Below, one piece after another: positions 1-5,335 of a stretch of 5,572 bases of DNA. The notes beneath the pieces are model-generated. The model saw only the letters and a program-made list of their open reading frames with translations, was not told the origin of the DNA and did not search any database. Position 1 is the stretch's first letter. Every line of letters starts with the position of its first letter. Position numbers and translations under genes: made by a program. Source of the stretch: an uncultured Bacillota bacterium (GTDB taxonomy: Bacteria; Bacillota; JAAYKD01); assembly GCA_937897315.1 (NCBI GenBank), contig CALCNS010000356.1, forward strand, positions 1 to 5,572, read 5' to 3'.

Positions 1-1112
1 TCATCCTTATACAAATAGGTGGCTTAGGACTAATGACATTCACGACTTTAATGTTTGTTGTCATCGGAAGGCGAATTTCTCTTCGTGATCGTATGCTCAT
101 TGCGGAGCAATTTAATCAAAATCAATTGAGTGGTGCCATCAAGTTAGTGATTAGTATTGCATCGCTTACTGGACTGATAGAGTTTCTTGGGGCAGTCTTA
201 TTATCGATACGGTTTATACCTCAATTCGGCTTAATGAAAGGTATATGGTTTAGTGTGTTTCATAGTATTTCAGCATTTTGCAATGCAGGGTTTGACATAC
301 TTGGAAAAGGGGAGTTCCAAAGTATCATTGCTTATGTAGAGGATCCATTGGTCACACTTACCATTGGCGGCTTAATCCTTTTTGGCGGGTTAGGATTTAC
401 AGTGATAAAAGATGTTTGGACGAAACGCCGGTGGAAGAAACTGACCCTCCACAGCAAAGTGGTTTTTGCGACAACAGCAGGATTACTCGTATTTGGTTTT
501 ATATGTTTTGCATTATTTGAGTGGAAGAATCCTGGAACCCTCCAACCGTTATCTTTATCCGGGAAGCTACTTGCTAGCTTTTTTCAATCCATTACGCCTC
601 GTACTGCTGGATATGCTACCATCAACTTTGGAATGGTTGAACCCGAAACAAATCTAATCACAACACTTTTAATGTTTATAGGAGCGTCTCCTAGTTCCAC
701 AGGTGGAGGTATTAAGACCACAACCATTGCTACTGTGATTTTTATGTTGCTATTTATGATTCGAACAGGAAATGATCCCATTATCTTTAATCGGAGAATA
801 TCCCGTGAATCTATGGATAAAGCTGTATATATCATTTTAATTGGTGTTGTGGTAGTATCCATCTCTACAACATTAGTTCTTGTTGCGGAACCATATTCTC
901 TGCATCAAGTTTTATTTGAAGTGGTTTCTGCATTTGGAACGGTTGGGTTAACAACGGGAATTACTCCAACGTTAACATCTTTTAGTAAGGCAGTCTTAAT
1001 TATCACCATGTTTATAGGTCGAGTCGGGGGATTATCCCTGCTGCTTTCACTCTTTAGGAAGTACGATACCCATAACGTTCAGTGGCCAGAAGAGAATATT
1101 TTAATAGGGTAG
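1..1112 (+). CDS. ktrB: KtrB/TrkH-family potassium uptake channel subunit, 5'-truncated by window edge
   Basis: This is the membrane pore subunit of a Ktr-type K+ (possibly Na+-coupled) uptake system. The frame is open from the first full codon at position 3, so the internal ATG at 33 is not the start; the N-terminus and first pore repeat lie upstream. The visible 369 residues begin with IQIGGLGLMTF, typical of the KtrB family. Three of the four selectivity-filter loops follow: SAFCNAGFD (about 273-296), TPRTAGY (594-614) and SAFGTVGLTTG (about 927-959). The glycine- and serine-rich GASPSSTGGGIKTTT segment (681-725) matches the intramembrane gating loop of the third repeat. FIGRVGG (from 1011) carries the conserved arginine of the last helix. 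The hydrophobic helix pattern continues almost to the C-terminus, which ends in a short polar tail. It is followed 11 bases later by ktrA, the expected partner. TrkH is the nearest alternative; the single-RCK-domain neighbour favours KtrB. Confidence 0.95.
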   Translation, partial: ILIQIGGLGLMTFTTLMFVVIGRRISLRDRMLIAEQFNQNQLSGAIKLVISIASLTGLIEFLGAVLLSIRFIPQFGLMKGIWFSVFHSISAFCNAGFDILGKGEFQSIIAYVEDPLVTLTIGGLILFGGLGFTVIKDVWTKRRWKKLTLHSKVVFATTAGLLVFGFICFALFEWKNPGTLQPLSLSGKLLASFFQSITPRTAGYATINFGMVEPETNLITTLLMFIGASPSSTGGGIKTTTIATVIFMLLFMIRTGNDPIIFNRRISRESMDKAVYIILIGVVVVSISTTLVLVAEPYSLHQVLFEVVSAFGTVGLTTGITPTLTSFSKAVLIITMFIGRVGGLSLLLSLFRKYDTHNVQWPEENILIG

Positions 1113-1123
1113 AGGTGTTTTTT

Positions 1124-1774
1124 ATGACAGATAGCCGTCAATATGTTGTAATTGGGTTAGGGCAGTTTGGAACAGCGGTAGCAGAAACGTTGTTGAGTAT
1201 GGGTTATGAAGTGCTGGGCATTGATAACAATGCGGAAATCGTGCAGAATCTATCGACCAAATTGACTCATGTAGTACAATTAGATGCCGGAGATCCTTCG
1301 GCTTTACAGCGCATGGGCTTAGTAAATTATGACGTTGTCTTTGTCACACTTAGAGATTTGCAAGCCAGCATTATCTGTGCTTTAAACCTAAAAGAAATGG
1401 GCTGCAAATATTTGGTTGTCAAAGCCAATTCTGCAAACCATGCAAAGATTTTGGAGAAAATTGGGGTCGAAAAAGTTGTTCTGCCCGAACGAGATATGGG
1501 TGTAAGAATAGCCCACAGCGTTGCATCTTCGAGTTTATTGGACTACATAGACATGTCACCAGAGTACTCGATTGCTGAAATCGTTGCTCCTGAACAGTTT
1601 TTTGGAAAAAGATTGCGCGATTTGGACCTGCGCAACAAGTATAATTTAAACATTATCGCTATTCATCACGAGAAGACTATAAACGTCACCCCATCGGCAG
1701 ACGACCGTATTTGGAGTGGAGACGTAATTGTGGTGGTGGGTAGTAAGAAGGATATCGCTAAATTAGAAGAGTAA
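1124..1774 (+). CDS. ktrA: KtrA/TrkA-family RCK-domain potassium channel regulatory subunit
   Basis: This is the cytosolic gating subunit that assembles as an octameric ring under the KtrB dimer and opens or closes it in response to bound nucleotide. The protein is 216 residues, near the usual 220 or so. The N-terminal RCK (Rossmann) domain, about 5-130, has the nucleotide-binding glycine motif G11-L-G-Q-F-G16 and an acidic residue, D34 (GIDNN), at the end of the second strand. The HAKILEKIGVEKVVLPERDMGVRIA stretch (split here as HAKILEKIGVEK and PERDMGVRIA) is typical of KtrA. The C-terminal TrkA_C domain spans about 135-216; in Firmicute homologues this domain binds cyclic di-AMP, which is family knowledge not tested here. 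The ATG at 1124 was chosen because AGAGGTG (1111-1117) sits just upstream and because MTDSRQYVVIGLGQFG begins like the family. An upstream in-frame GTG at 1082 would overlap ktrB. The two genes are surely cotranscribed. Confidence 0.95.
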   Translation: MTDSRQYVVIGLGQFGTAVAETLLSMGYEVLGIDNNAEIVQNLSTKLTHVVQLDAGDPSALQRMGLVNYDVVFVTLRDLQASIICALNLKEMGCKYLVVKANSANHAKILEKIGVEKVVLPERDMGVRIAHSVASSSLLDYIDMSPEYSIAEIVAPEQFFGKRLRDLDLRNKYNLNIIAIHHEKTINVTPSADDRIWSGDVIVVVGSKKDIAKLEE

Positions 1775-1812
1775 ATTCGAGAAAATCATAACAAAAACAG
1801 CAAGTTTCACCC

Positions 1813-1841
1813 TTGCAAAACCTTCTTGGGTATGTTATACT
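1813..1841 (+). promoter_or_regulatory. Sigma-A type promoter of tRNA-Ser
   Basis: The -35 box TTGCAA is at 1813-1818 and the -10 box TATACT at 1836-1841, separated by exactly 17 bases. A TG dinucleotide at 1833-1834, one base before the -10, makes it an extended -10 promoter. The predicted transcription start, around 1848, lies about 9 bases before the mature tRNA, as expected for a short 5' leader removed by RNase P. Confidence 0.85.
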
Positions 1842-1856
1842 TTCGTCAGCCCAAAT

Positions 1857-1949
1857 GGAGAGGTGCCCGAGTAGGCCGAAGGGGGCCGCCTGCTAAGCGG
1901 TTATAGTGGTAAAACGCTATCGCGGGTTCGAATCCCGCCTTCTCCGCCA
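1857..1949 (+). tRNA. tRNA-Ser (anticodon GCU)
   Basis: This is a class II serine tRNA of 93 bases, reading AGC and AGU codons. The 7-bp acceptor stem pairs 1857-1863 (GGAGAGG) with 1939-1945 (CTTCTCC), with one G-U pair. The discriminator is G1946 and the CCA end (1947-1949) is encoded. The anticodon loop CTGCTAA (1890-1896) holds GCT at 1892-1894, closed by a 5-bp stem. The long variable arm is a hairpin of ATAGTG with CGCTAT, diagnostic of a class II tRNA. The T arm is GCGGG-TTCGAAT-CCCGC (1922-1938). The gene stands alone, with its own promoter and terminator, between ktrA and a DUF554 gene. Confidence 0.97.
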
Positions 1950-1959
1950 AGAAAATAAA

Positions 1960-1991
1960 CCACCTATTGATTGTTCAATAGGTGGCTTTTT
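1960..1991 (+). terminator. Intrinsic terminator after tRNA-Ser
   Basis: A perfect 11-bp stem, CCACCTATTGA (1960-1970) with TCAATAGGTGG (1975-1985), is closed by a TTGT loop and followed by C and five T residues (1987-1991). It begins 11 bases after the CCA end. No good terminator is seen after ktrA, so this hairpin may also end ktrAB read-through transcripts. Confidence 0.9.
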
Positions 1992-2032
1992 ACATCATAG
2001 AATCGAATTTTCATGAGATGAGGGGTAAAAGT

Positions 2033-2728
2033 ATGGTTCTCTTAGGGGTTATAGTGAATGCGGCTGCGGTAATCTTAGGAAGTTTTTTTGGAGCGCTGTT
2101 TAAGAAAGGTATTCCGGAACGAATTACATCCACTGTGATTGGTGGGTTGGCTTTGTTTGTACTGTATATTGGCATAAAAGGAGCGGTCACCATTGAAGGA
2201 ACCGATGCATTGATCTCCGTCTTTTCTTTGGTCATTGGAGCGGTCATTGGTAGCTTTTTTGATTTTGAAACCAAATTGGAGCACTTCGCTAAAAGCTTGC
2301 AAGGGCGCTTTAGTATTCATGATCAAGGAAATTCTTTCGCTCAGAGCTTCATTTACTCATCCCTTATGATGTGTGTCGGTGCTATGGCAATTGTTGGCTC
2401 TTTTGAAAGCGGATTACAAGGAGTTCACGACACCTTGTTTGCAAAGGCAGTGATTGACGGTGTCTTTGCTATGATGCTCACCACAACCATGGGAATTGGA
2501 ATTGGTTTTGCTGCTATACCGGTTTTTCTATACCAAGGAGCCTTAGCATTGTTTGCTCAGGCCTTGTCAAGCTTGTTGACTTCGGCTGTCATCAACGAAA
2601 TGTCGGTGGTGGGTTCACTCATCATCATAGGAATCTCTTTAAACATGTTGAACTTAACCAAACTGAGAATCGCCAATTATATTCTGGCACCCTTTATTCC
2701 CATTCTGTTTATGCTGTTCCGTCATTGA
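2033..2728 (+). CDS. DUF554 family multi-pass membrane protein (YqgA/YdfK-like), function unknown
   Basis: This is a 231-residue integral membrane protein of the DUF554 family, whose physiological role is not established; transport has been suggested only from topology. It starts with the family pattern of GVIVNAAAVILGSFFGALF followed by KKGIPER (residues 5-30). CVGAMAIVGSFESGL (114-128) and KAVIDGVFAMMLTTTMGIG, continuing to AIPVFLYQGALALF (138-174), are also hallmark blocks. Hydrophobic segments lie at about 2-23, 33-50, 58-76, 103-122, 138-160, 163-185, 190-207 and 213-229. The hydrophilic stretch at 77-101 is probably a loop. The ATG at 2033 was chosen because AGGGG (2021-2025) is correctly spaced and the family normally starts here; an in-frame GTG at 1982 lies inside the upstream terminator. 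A weak -10-like TAGAAT (1998-2003) lacks a good -35. Its 3' end overlaps the convergent response regulator by 7 bases. Confidence 0.92.
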   Translation: MVLLGVIVNAAAVILGSFFGALFKKGIPERITSTVIGGLALFVLYIGIKGAVTIEGTDALISVFSLVIGAVIGSFFDFETKLEHFAKSLQGRFSIHDQGNSFAQSFIYSSLMMCVGAMAIVGSFESGLQGVHDTLFAKAVIDGVFAMMLTTTMGIGIGFAAIPVFLYQGALALFAQALSSLLTSAVINEMSVVGSLIIIGISLNMLNLTKLRIANYILAPFIPILFMLFRH

Positions 2729-2735
2729 CGGTTTT
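2719..2735 (+). terminator. Possible short terminator hairpin spanning the DUF554 stop codon
   Basis: CCGTC (2719-2723) pairs with GACGG (2727-2731) around a 3-base loop and is followed by TTTT (2732-2735). The hairpin contains the stop codons of both convergent genes. The stem is only 5 bp and the T run is short, so efficiency is uncertain; on the minus strand no T run follows. Confidence 0.35.
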
Positions 2736-3591
2736 CACCATTTATGCCTACTTTCAAGTGCTGGATATCTTCAGCGATAATGAGATGATTGAAGTCGCTA
2801 TCTTGGGCATCGAAAGGGAAGGCAATGAGGCGTACCCAGCGGATTGAGCCATCTGGACGAATGTAGCGCTTTTCTAAACGATAATTCCCCATATCACCAC
2901 GGATAAGGCGTTGTTGCATTTCTATGTCTTTTGCGATATCATCCGGGTGAGTAATGTTCTTCCAGCCGATTTTCTTGAGTTCCTCTTTACTTCGACCGGT
3001 AATCTCCTCATATTTCGGATTCACAAAGGGTGCGTTTTCTTTATTACTACCAAAGTAATCTCGAATGTTGCCAAGCAAGATCCCAACAGGAGCTTGCTGA
3101 AAAATAATTTGAACTAAATTTAGTGTATCGGCCATGCGACGATTGGTCGCCATTAACTCCTTTGTCTTTTCGACCACCAACTTCTCCAGGGTGCGATTGT
3201 TGCTTTCTAGGGTATCCTGCATATACCGTAGGTTTTCATGTAGGTGGATGCGAAATCGCAGTGTTTCAAAGCTCATGGGTTTTCTGACAAAATCGACCGC
3301 TCCTAAGCGAAGAGCATCAATTTCCAATTGGGTATCGTCGGTGCCGCTCATTACTATGGTTCTCAAACGGATCCACTGCGGATTCGTTTTTATTTTTTTA
3401 AGAATCTCTATGGAGTTTATACTTGGCAGAGAAACATCGAGGAGTAAAAAGCCAATATCGGGGTTGAGTTCTAACTCTAGAAATAGTTCTTTGTCATTTC
3501 TAGCATATTTCAATTCATAACCCTTGAGCATGCTACCAATAATCAAACGGTCCACGCTGGATTGATCGGCTATGAGAATTGTTGTCATCAT
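2722..3591 (-). CDS. Response regulator with receiver, coiled-coil linker and PAS/PAC domain, no output domain
   Basis: This 289-residue cytosolic signalling protein has no recognisable DNA-binding, GGDEF, EAL, HD-GYP or kinase domain. Residues 3-122 form a CheY-like receiver with phospho-acceptor D52 (FLLLDVSLP), conserved S82 (VMSGT) and K104-P105. In the acidic pocket D9 is present, but the next residue, usually acidic, is Q10. Residues 123-160 look like a coiled-coil linker (NNRTLEKLVVEKTKEL). A PAS fold runs from about 161 to 222 (FQQAPVGILLGN, then FVNPKYEEITGRSKEEL and THPDD). The PAC extension is at about 238-280 (YRLEKRYIRPDGSIRWVRL), and the chain ends about 10 residues later. The start at 3591 is the first of two adjacent ATG codons, with AAGGGA (3607-3602) 10 bases upstream. 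It could be a stand-alone sensor or adaptor, or a relic of a longer REC-PAS-GGDEF or kinase protein. No cognate kinase is adjacent. Confidence 0.9.
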   Translation of the reverse strand: MMTTILIADQSSVDRLIIGSMLKGYELKYARNDKELFLELELNPDIGFLLLDVSLPSINSIEILKKIKTNPQWIRLRTIVMSGTDDTQLEIDALRLGAVDFVRKPMSFETLRFRIHLHENLRYMQDTLESNNRTLEKLVVEKTKELMATNRRMADTLNLVQIIFQQAPVGILLGNIRDYFGSNKENAPFVNPKYEEITGRSKEELKKIGWKNITHPDDIAKDIEMQQRLIRGDMGNYRLEKRYIRPDGSIRWVRLIAFPFDAQDSDFNHLIIAEDIQHLKVGINGENRQ

Positions 3592-3624
3592 TTCTATACC
3601 GTCCCTTATGCATTCTCTGTATAT

Positions 3625-3653
3625 ATACTACACTTTTCTTCTATGTATGTCAA
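3625..3653 (-). promoter_or_regulatory. Probable sigma-A promoter of the response regulator
   Basis: Reading the minus strand, a perfect -35 TTGACA (3653-3648) is followed after 17 bases by TAGTAT (3630-3625), a 4-of-6 match to the -10 consensus. The predicted start, around 3618, leaves a leader of about 27 bases before the ATG at 3591. The rest of the 174-base gap (3654-3765) is AT-rich and holds no convincing promoter for the divergent MBL gene. Confidence 0.65.
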
Positions 3654-3765
3654 TAAAACTCTTAAAAATAAAAAAGATGTTAATGTTTGCCAATTTCCTA
3701 ACTATGGAAGGAGTTTAGCTCTATTCGTCGAAATAAAGAGTAATATTCTTGCAGGAGGCGATACA

Positions 3766-4431
3766 ATGAGTAAACCCATTACCATCACCTGGTTAGGTCA
3801 TTCTTGTTTCAGAGTACGTTTTGGTGATTACAGGATTATTTTAGATCCCTATAAAGATGGCACGGTTCCTGGTGTAAAATTGGCGATGCAAACGGCAAAT
3901 GAGGTATATTGCAGCCACGAGCATGCAGATCATGGCTATGTGGAGGCTGTAAGTTGCATCTCCACAGAGCATACAGAACCCTATTACGTGGAAGTTCATG
4001 AAGCATATCATGACGATGCTGGGGGTAGCAAACGCGGGAAAAATAAAATTCATGTTTTCGTATATGACGACTTGCATTTAGCCCATTTTGGTGATCTGGG
4101 TGCACCTTTGACAGAAAAGCAGTTAAAGGAGATTGGTCCACTCGATGTGATTATGGTTCCGGTGGGAGGTCATTACACCATTACCGGGCAACAAGCTTGT
4201 GAACTGGCGAAGCAAGTGGGAGCCAAAGTAGTCATTCCCATGCATTACCGCAGCGAGGATTTTGGTTTTCCGGTGCTTAGCACCTTGGACCCTTTCTTGG
4301 CATGTGCAGGAGAGGTAAAGCATTATGATGGAAACCAATTTGAAGTGTCTTTAGACACTCCCCCACACGTGGCCATATTGAAATATGTGGAAGAAACGGT
4401 TCCTGAACTAGATGAGATTGAACTGATTTGA
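3766..4431 (+). CDS. MBL-fold metal-dependent hydrolase (Lactamase_B_3 / UlaG-like)
   Basis: This 221-residue cytosolic protein of the metallo-beta-lactamase fold has an unknown substrate; relatives are annotated only as metal-dependent hydrolases. It opens with ITITWLGHSCF (H12), typical of the group. The metal-binding motif H51-x-H53-x-D55-H56 (SHEHADH) follows. The block HDDAGGSKRGKNKI (82-95) is a signature of this subfamily. The further ligand candidates are H107 and D110 (LAHFGDLG), and VPVGGHYTI (131-139) and IPMHYR (157-162, H160) complete the active site. No signal peptide or extra domain is present. The ATG at 3766 is fixed by AGGAGG (3753-3758) at a spacing of 7 bases; the frame stays open upstream to 3562, but that part reads as noncoding and would overlap the divergent gene. 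It is transcribed alone and ends at a strong hairpin. The residue after YTI is Thr (T140); many relatives have Asp here, as I recall. Confidence 0.9.
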   Translation: MSKPITITWLGHSCFRVRFGDYRIILDPYKDGTVPGVKLAMQTANEVYCSHEHADHGYVEAVSCISTEHTEPYYVEVHEAYHDDAGGSKRGKNKIHVFVYDDLHLAHFGDLGAPLTEKQLKEIGPLDVIMVPVGGHYTITGQQACELAKQVGAKVVIPMHYRSEDFGFPVLSTLDPFLACAGEVKHYDGNQFEVSLDTPPHVAILKYVEETVPELDEIELI

Positions 4432-4434
4432 GAT

Positions 4435-4464
4435 AAAGAGCAAGATCTGGCGATCTTGCTCTTT
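4435..4464. terminator. Bidirectional intrinsic terminator between MBL hydrolase and barstar genes
   Basis: A perfect 13-bp stem, AAAGAGCAAGATC (4435-4447) with GATCTTGCTCTTT (4452-4464), is closed by the loop TGGC. The stem ends in AAA/TTT, so each strand carries a short T run at its 3' side. It lies 3 bases after the hydrolase stop and 2 bases beyond the end of the convergent barstar gene, so it can serve both. Confidence 0.88.
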
Positions 4465-4466
4465 AC

Positions 4467-4730
4467 TTAGTACAAAATAGTAATTCTAGAGTTTTCTTGG
4501 CTGGCATCTTGTAATACCCGAAAAAATCGCTCCCAAGCAAAAAAGGTGCGTTTTTCTTCATAACCACAATGAAGACAAAAGGCTAGGGATGAATCGCAAG
4601 TGGTTAGTATGTCATAAAGTGCGTCTAAATTTTCTCCATAGTAATCCGGGAGATTCAAGGTATTCTTCAAAAAACTATGGACTTCTTGTAATGAAGAAAA
4701 CTGATTCGGCGCTAAGCAAATGGTTTTCAT
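4467..4730 (-). CDS. Barstar-family ribonuclease inhibitor
   Basis: This is an 87-residue cytosolic inhibitor, close to the 89-90 residues of classical barstar, presumed to bind the adjacent RNase and block its active site. The core LPDYYGENLDALYDILT (27-43) is the barstar signature, covering the inhibitory helix and loop. By alignment from memory, Y30, D36 and D40 match barstar Tyr29, Asp35 and Asp39; Asp39 is the main residue inserted into the barnase active site. Y39 replaces barstar Trp38. The C-terminal RITILY matches the last strand, and E79 may correspond to Glu76. Four cysteines are present, including C52-L-H-C55. Its ATG overlaps the RNase stop as ATGA (4730-4727), and GGAGGGG (4739-4733) lies just upstream, inside the RNase gene, so translation is probably coupled to the toxin. 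Confidence 0.93.
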   Translation of the reverse strand: MKTICLAPNQFSSLQEVHSFLKNTLNLPDYYGENLDALYDILTTCDSSLAFCLHCGYEEKRTFFAWERFFRVLQDASQENSRITILY

Positions 4731-5203
4731 GGCCCCTCCATATGGACTTGTTCAAATGTTTTGTAATGGTCTTTGGTATAGTATATCAAGCCATCGTTGG
4801 AAAAAACAAGACGTTCGGCCCCACGAAGACCACCTTTGTAGTTGATATCGCACTCTGTCCAGACTCTGCCTTTGGCACTGGGTAGCAAACCTTCGTAATT
4901 TCCAAAACGATTTCCTCCAATGCTTTTACCCGGAGCGACTTCGTCCAAATTCCCTTTACTGCTAATCCATCCTAATTTTTCTGCTTCGGCTTTGGTGATA
5001 AAGTTCGCTGGAAGTTTCTGATACGTTTGGATATATAAGGCAACTTCCTCTGTGCTAATATAACTGCCAGTCTCGACCACGCTGATTTTAGTAGGATTAT
5101 CCGGAGCAGGGACCTTTTGCTCTGCATCCGGTGCTTTGCATCCAGCTAGGAGTAGCAGCAAGGCAGCGAGAACCAAGCCAAAGAGTAGACCTTTGCGTCT
5201 CAT
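4727..5203 (-). CDS. Barnase-family guanyl-specific ribonuclease, predicted lipoprotein
   Basis: This 158-residue secreted RNase of the microbial N1/T1 (barnase) family cleaves RNA 3' of guanosine through a 2',3'-cyclic intermediate. The N-terminus is a lipoprotein signal: MRRK, a hydrophobic run, then lipobox L19-A-G-C22. A linker rich in Pro and charged residues spans 23-44. The catalytic domain (about 45-158) aligns with barnase at a constant offset of 44, without indels in the core. K71, E117, R127, R131 and H146 match Lys27, the general base Glu73, Arg83, Arg87 and the general acid His102. N102 and E104 match Asn58 and Glu60 of the guanine loop, but Y103 replaces Arg59 and N98 replaces Asp54. 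Activity is therefore likely, with altered guanine or inhibitor contacts. The start at 5203 follows AAGGA about 11 bases upstream and gives a complete signal peptide. It is first in a two-gene operon with barstar. Confidence 0.93.
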   Translation of the reverse strand: MRRKGLLFGLVLAALLLLLAGCKAPDAEQKVPAPDNPTKISVVETGSYISTEEVALYIQTYQKLPANFITKAEAEKLGWISSKGNLDEVAPGKSIGGNRFGNYEGLLPSAKGRVWTECDINYKGGLRGAERLVFSNDGLIYYTKDHYKTFEQVHMEGP

Positions 5204-5234
5204 ACAAAAATCAGTCCTTCCATATCATGCTTAC

Positions 5235-5263
5235 ATTGTAAAAGAAGATATGCCAAATGGCAA
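5235..5263 (-). promoter_or_regulatory. Probable sigma-A promoter of the RNase-barstar operon
   Basis: Reading the minus strand, the -35 box TTGCCA (5263-5258) and the -10 box TACAAT (5240-5235) each match consensus at 5 of 6 bases or nearly so and are separated by 17 bases. Transcription would start around 5228, about 25 bases before the RNase ATG. Confidence 0.72.
5251..5262. repeat. Small inverted repeat overlapping the RNase promoter -35, possible operator
   Basis: TGCCA (5251-5255) and TGGCA (5258-5262) form a short dyad with a 2-base centre. It overlaps the -35 box of the leftward RNase promoter and lies upstream of the rightward HerA-like gene, a position suited to a repressor or shared regulator. 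Arms of 5 bp can occur by chance, so this is a suggestion only. Confidence 0.3.
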
Positions 5264-5335
5264 TAGGAATTCCGCCATTACACAGCGAAATGTAAGTATA
5301 AAGGGTATTGTGTATAAAAAGTTAGGAGGAACGTC

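Noticed and set aside
1082..1123. Upstream in-frame GTG start for ktrA
   Set aside because: It would overlap ktrB by 31 bases, has no ribosome binding site, and adds residues not typical of the family; the ATG at 1124 has a good site.
1800..1816. GCAAG/CTTGC inverted repeat after ktrA as a terminator
   Set aside because: The stem is 5 bp, no T run follows on the plus strand, and it overlaps the tRNA promoter -35.
1982..2032. GTG start at 1982 for the DUF554 gene
   Set aside because: It lies within the terminator stem of the tRNA gene, and the added N-terminus is not hydrophobic or family-like.
3134..3520. Plus-strand open frame of 128 codons
   Set aside because: It is antisense to the receiver domain of the response regulator, has no domain-like sequence, and is basic and serine/arginine-rich as expected of a shadow frame.
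3562..3765. N-terminal extension of the MBL hydrolase
   Set aside because: It would overlap the divergent response regulator start and its promoter; the strong AGGAGG at 3753-3758 fixes the start at 3766.
3836..4141. Minus-strand open frame opposite the MBL hydrolase
   Set aside because: It is a shadow of a well-supported gene, with no ribosome binding site and a composition (His/Pro-rich) typical of antisense frames.
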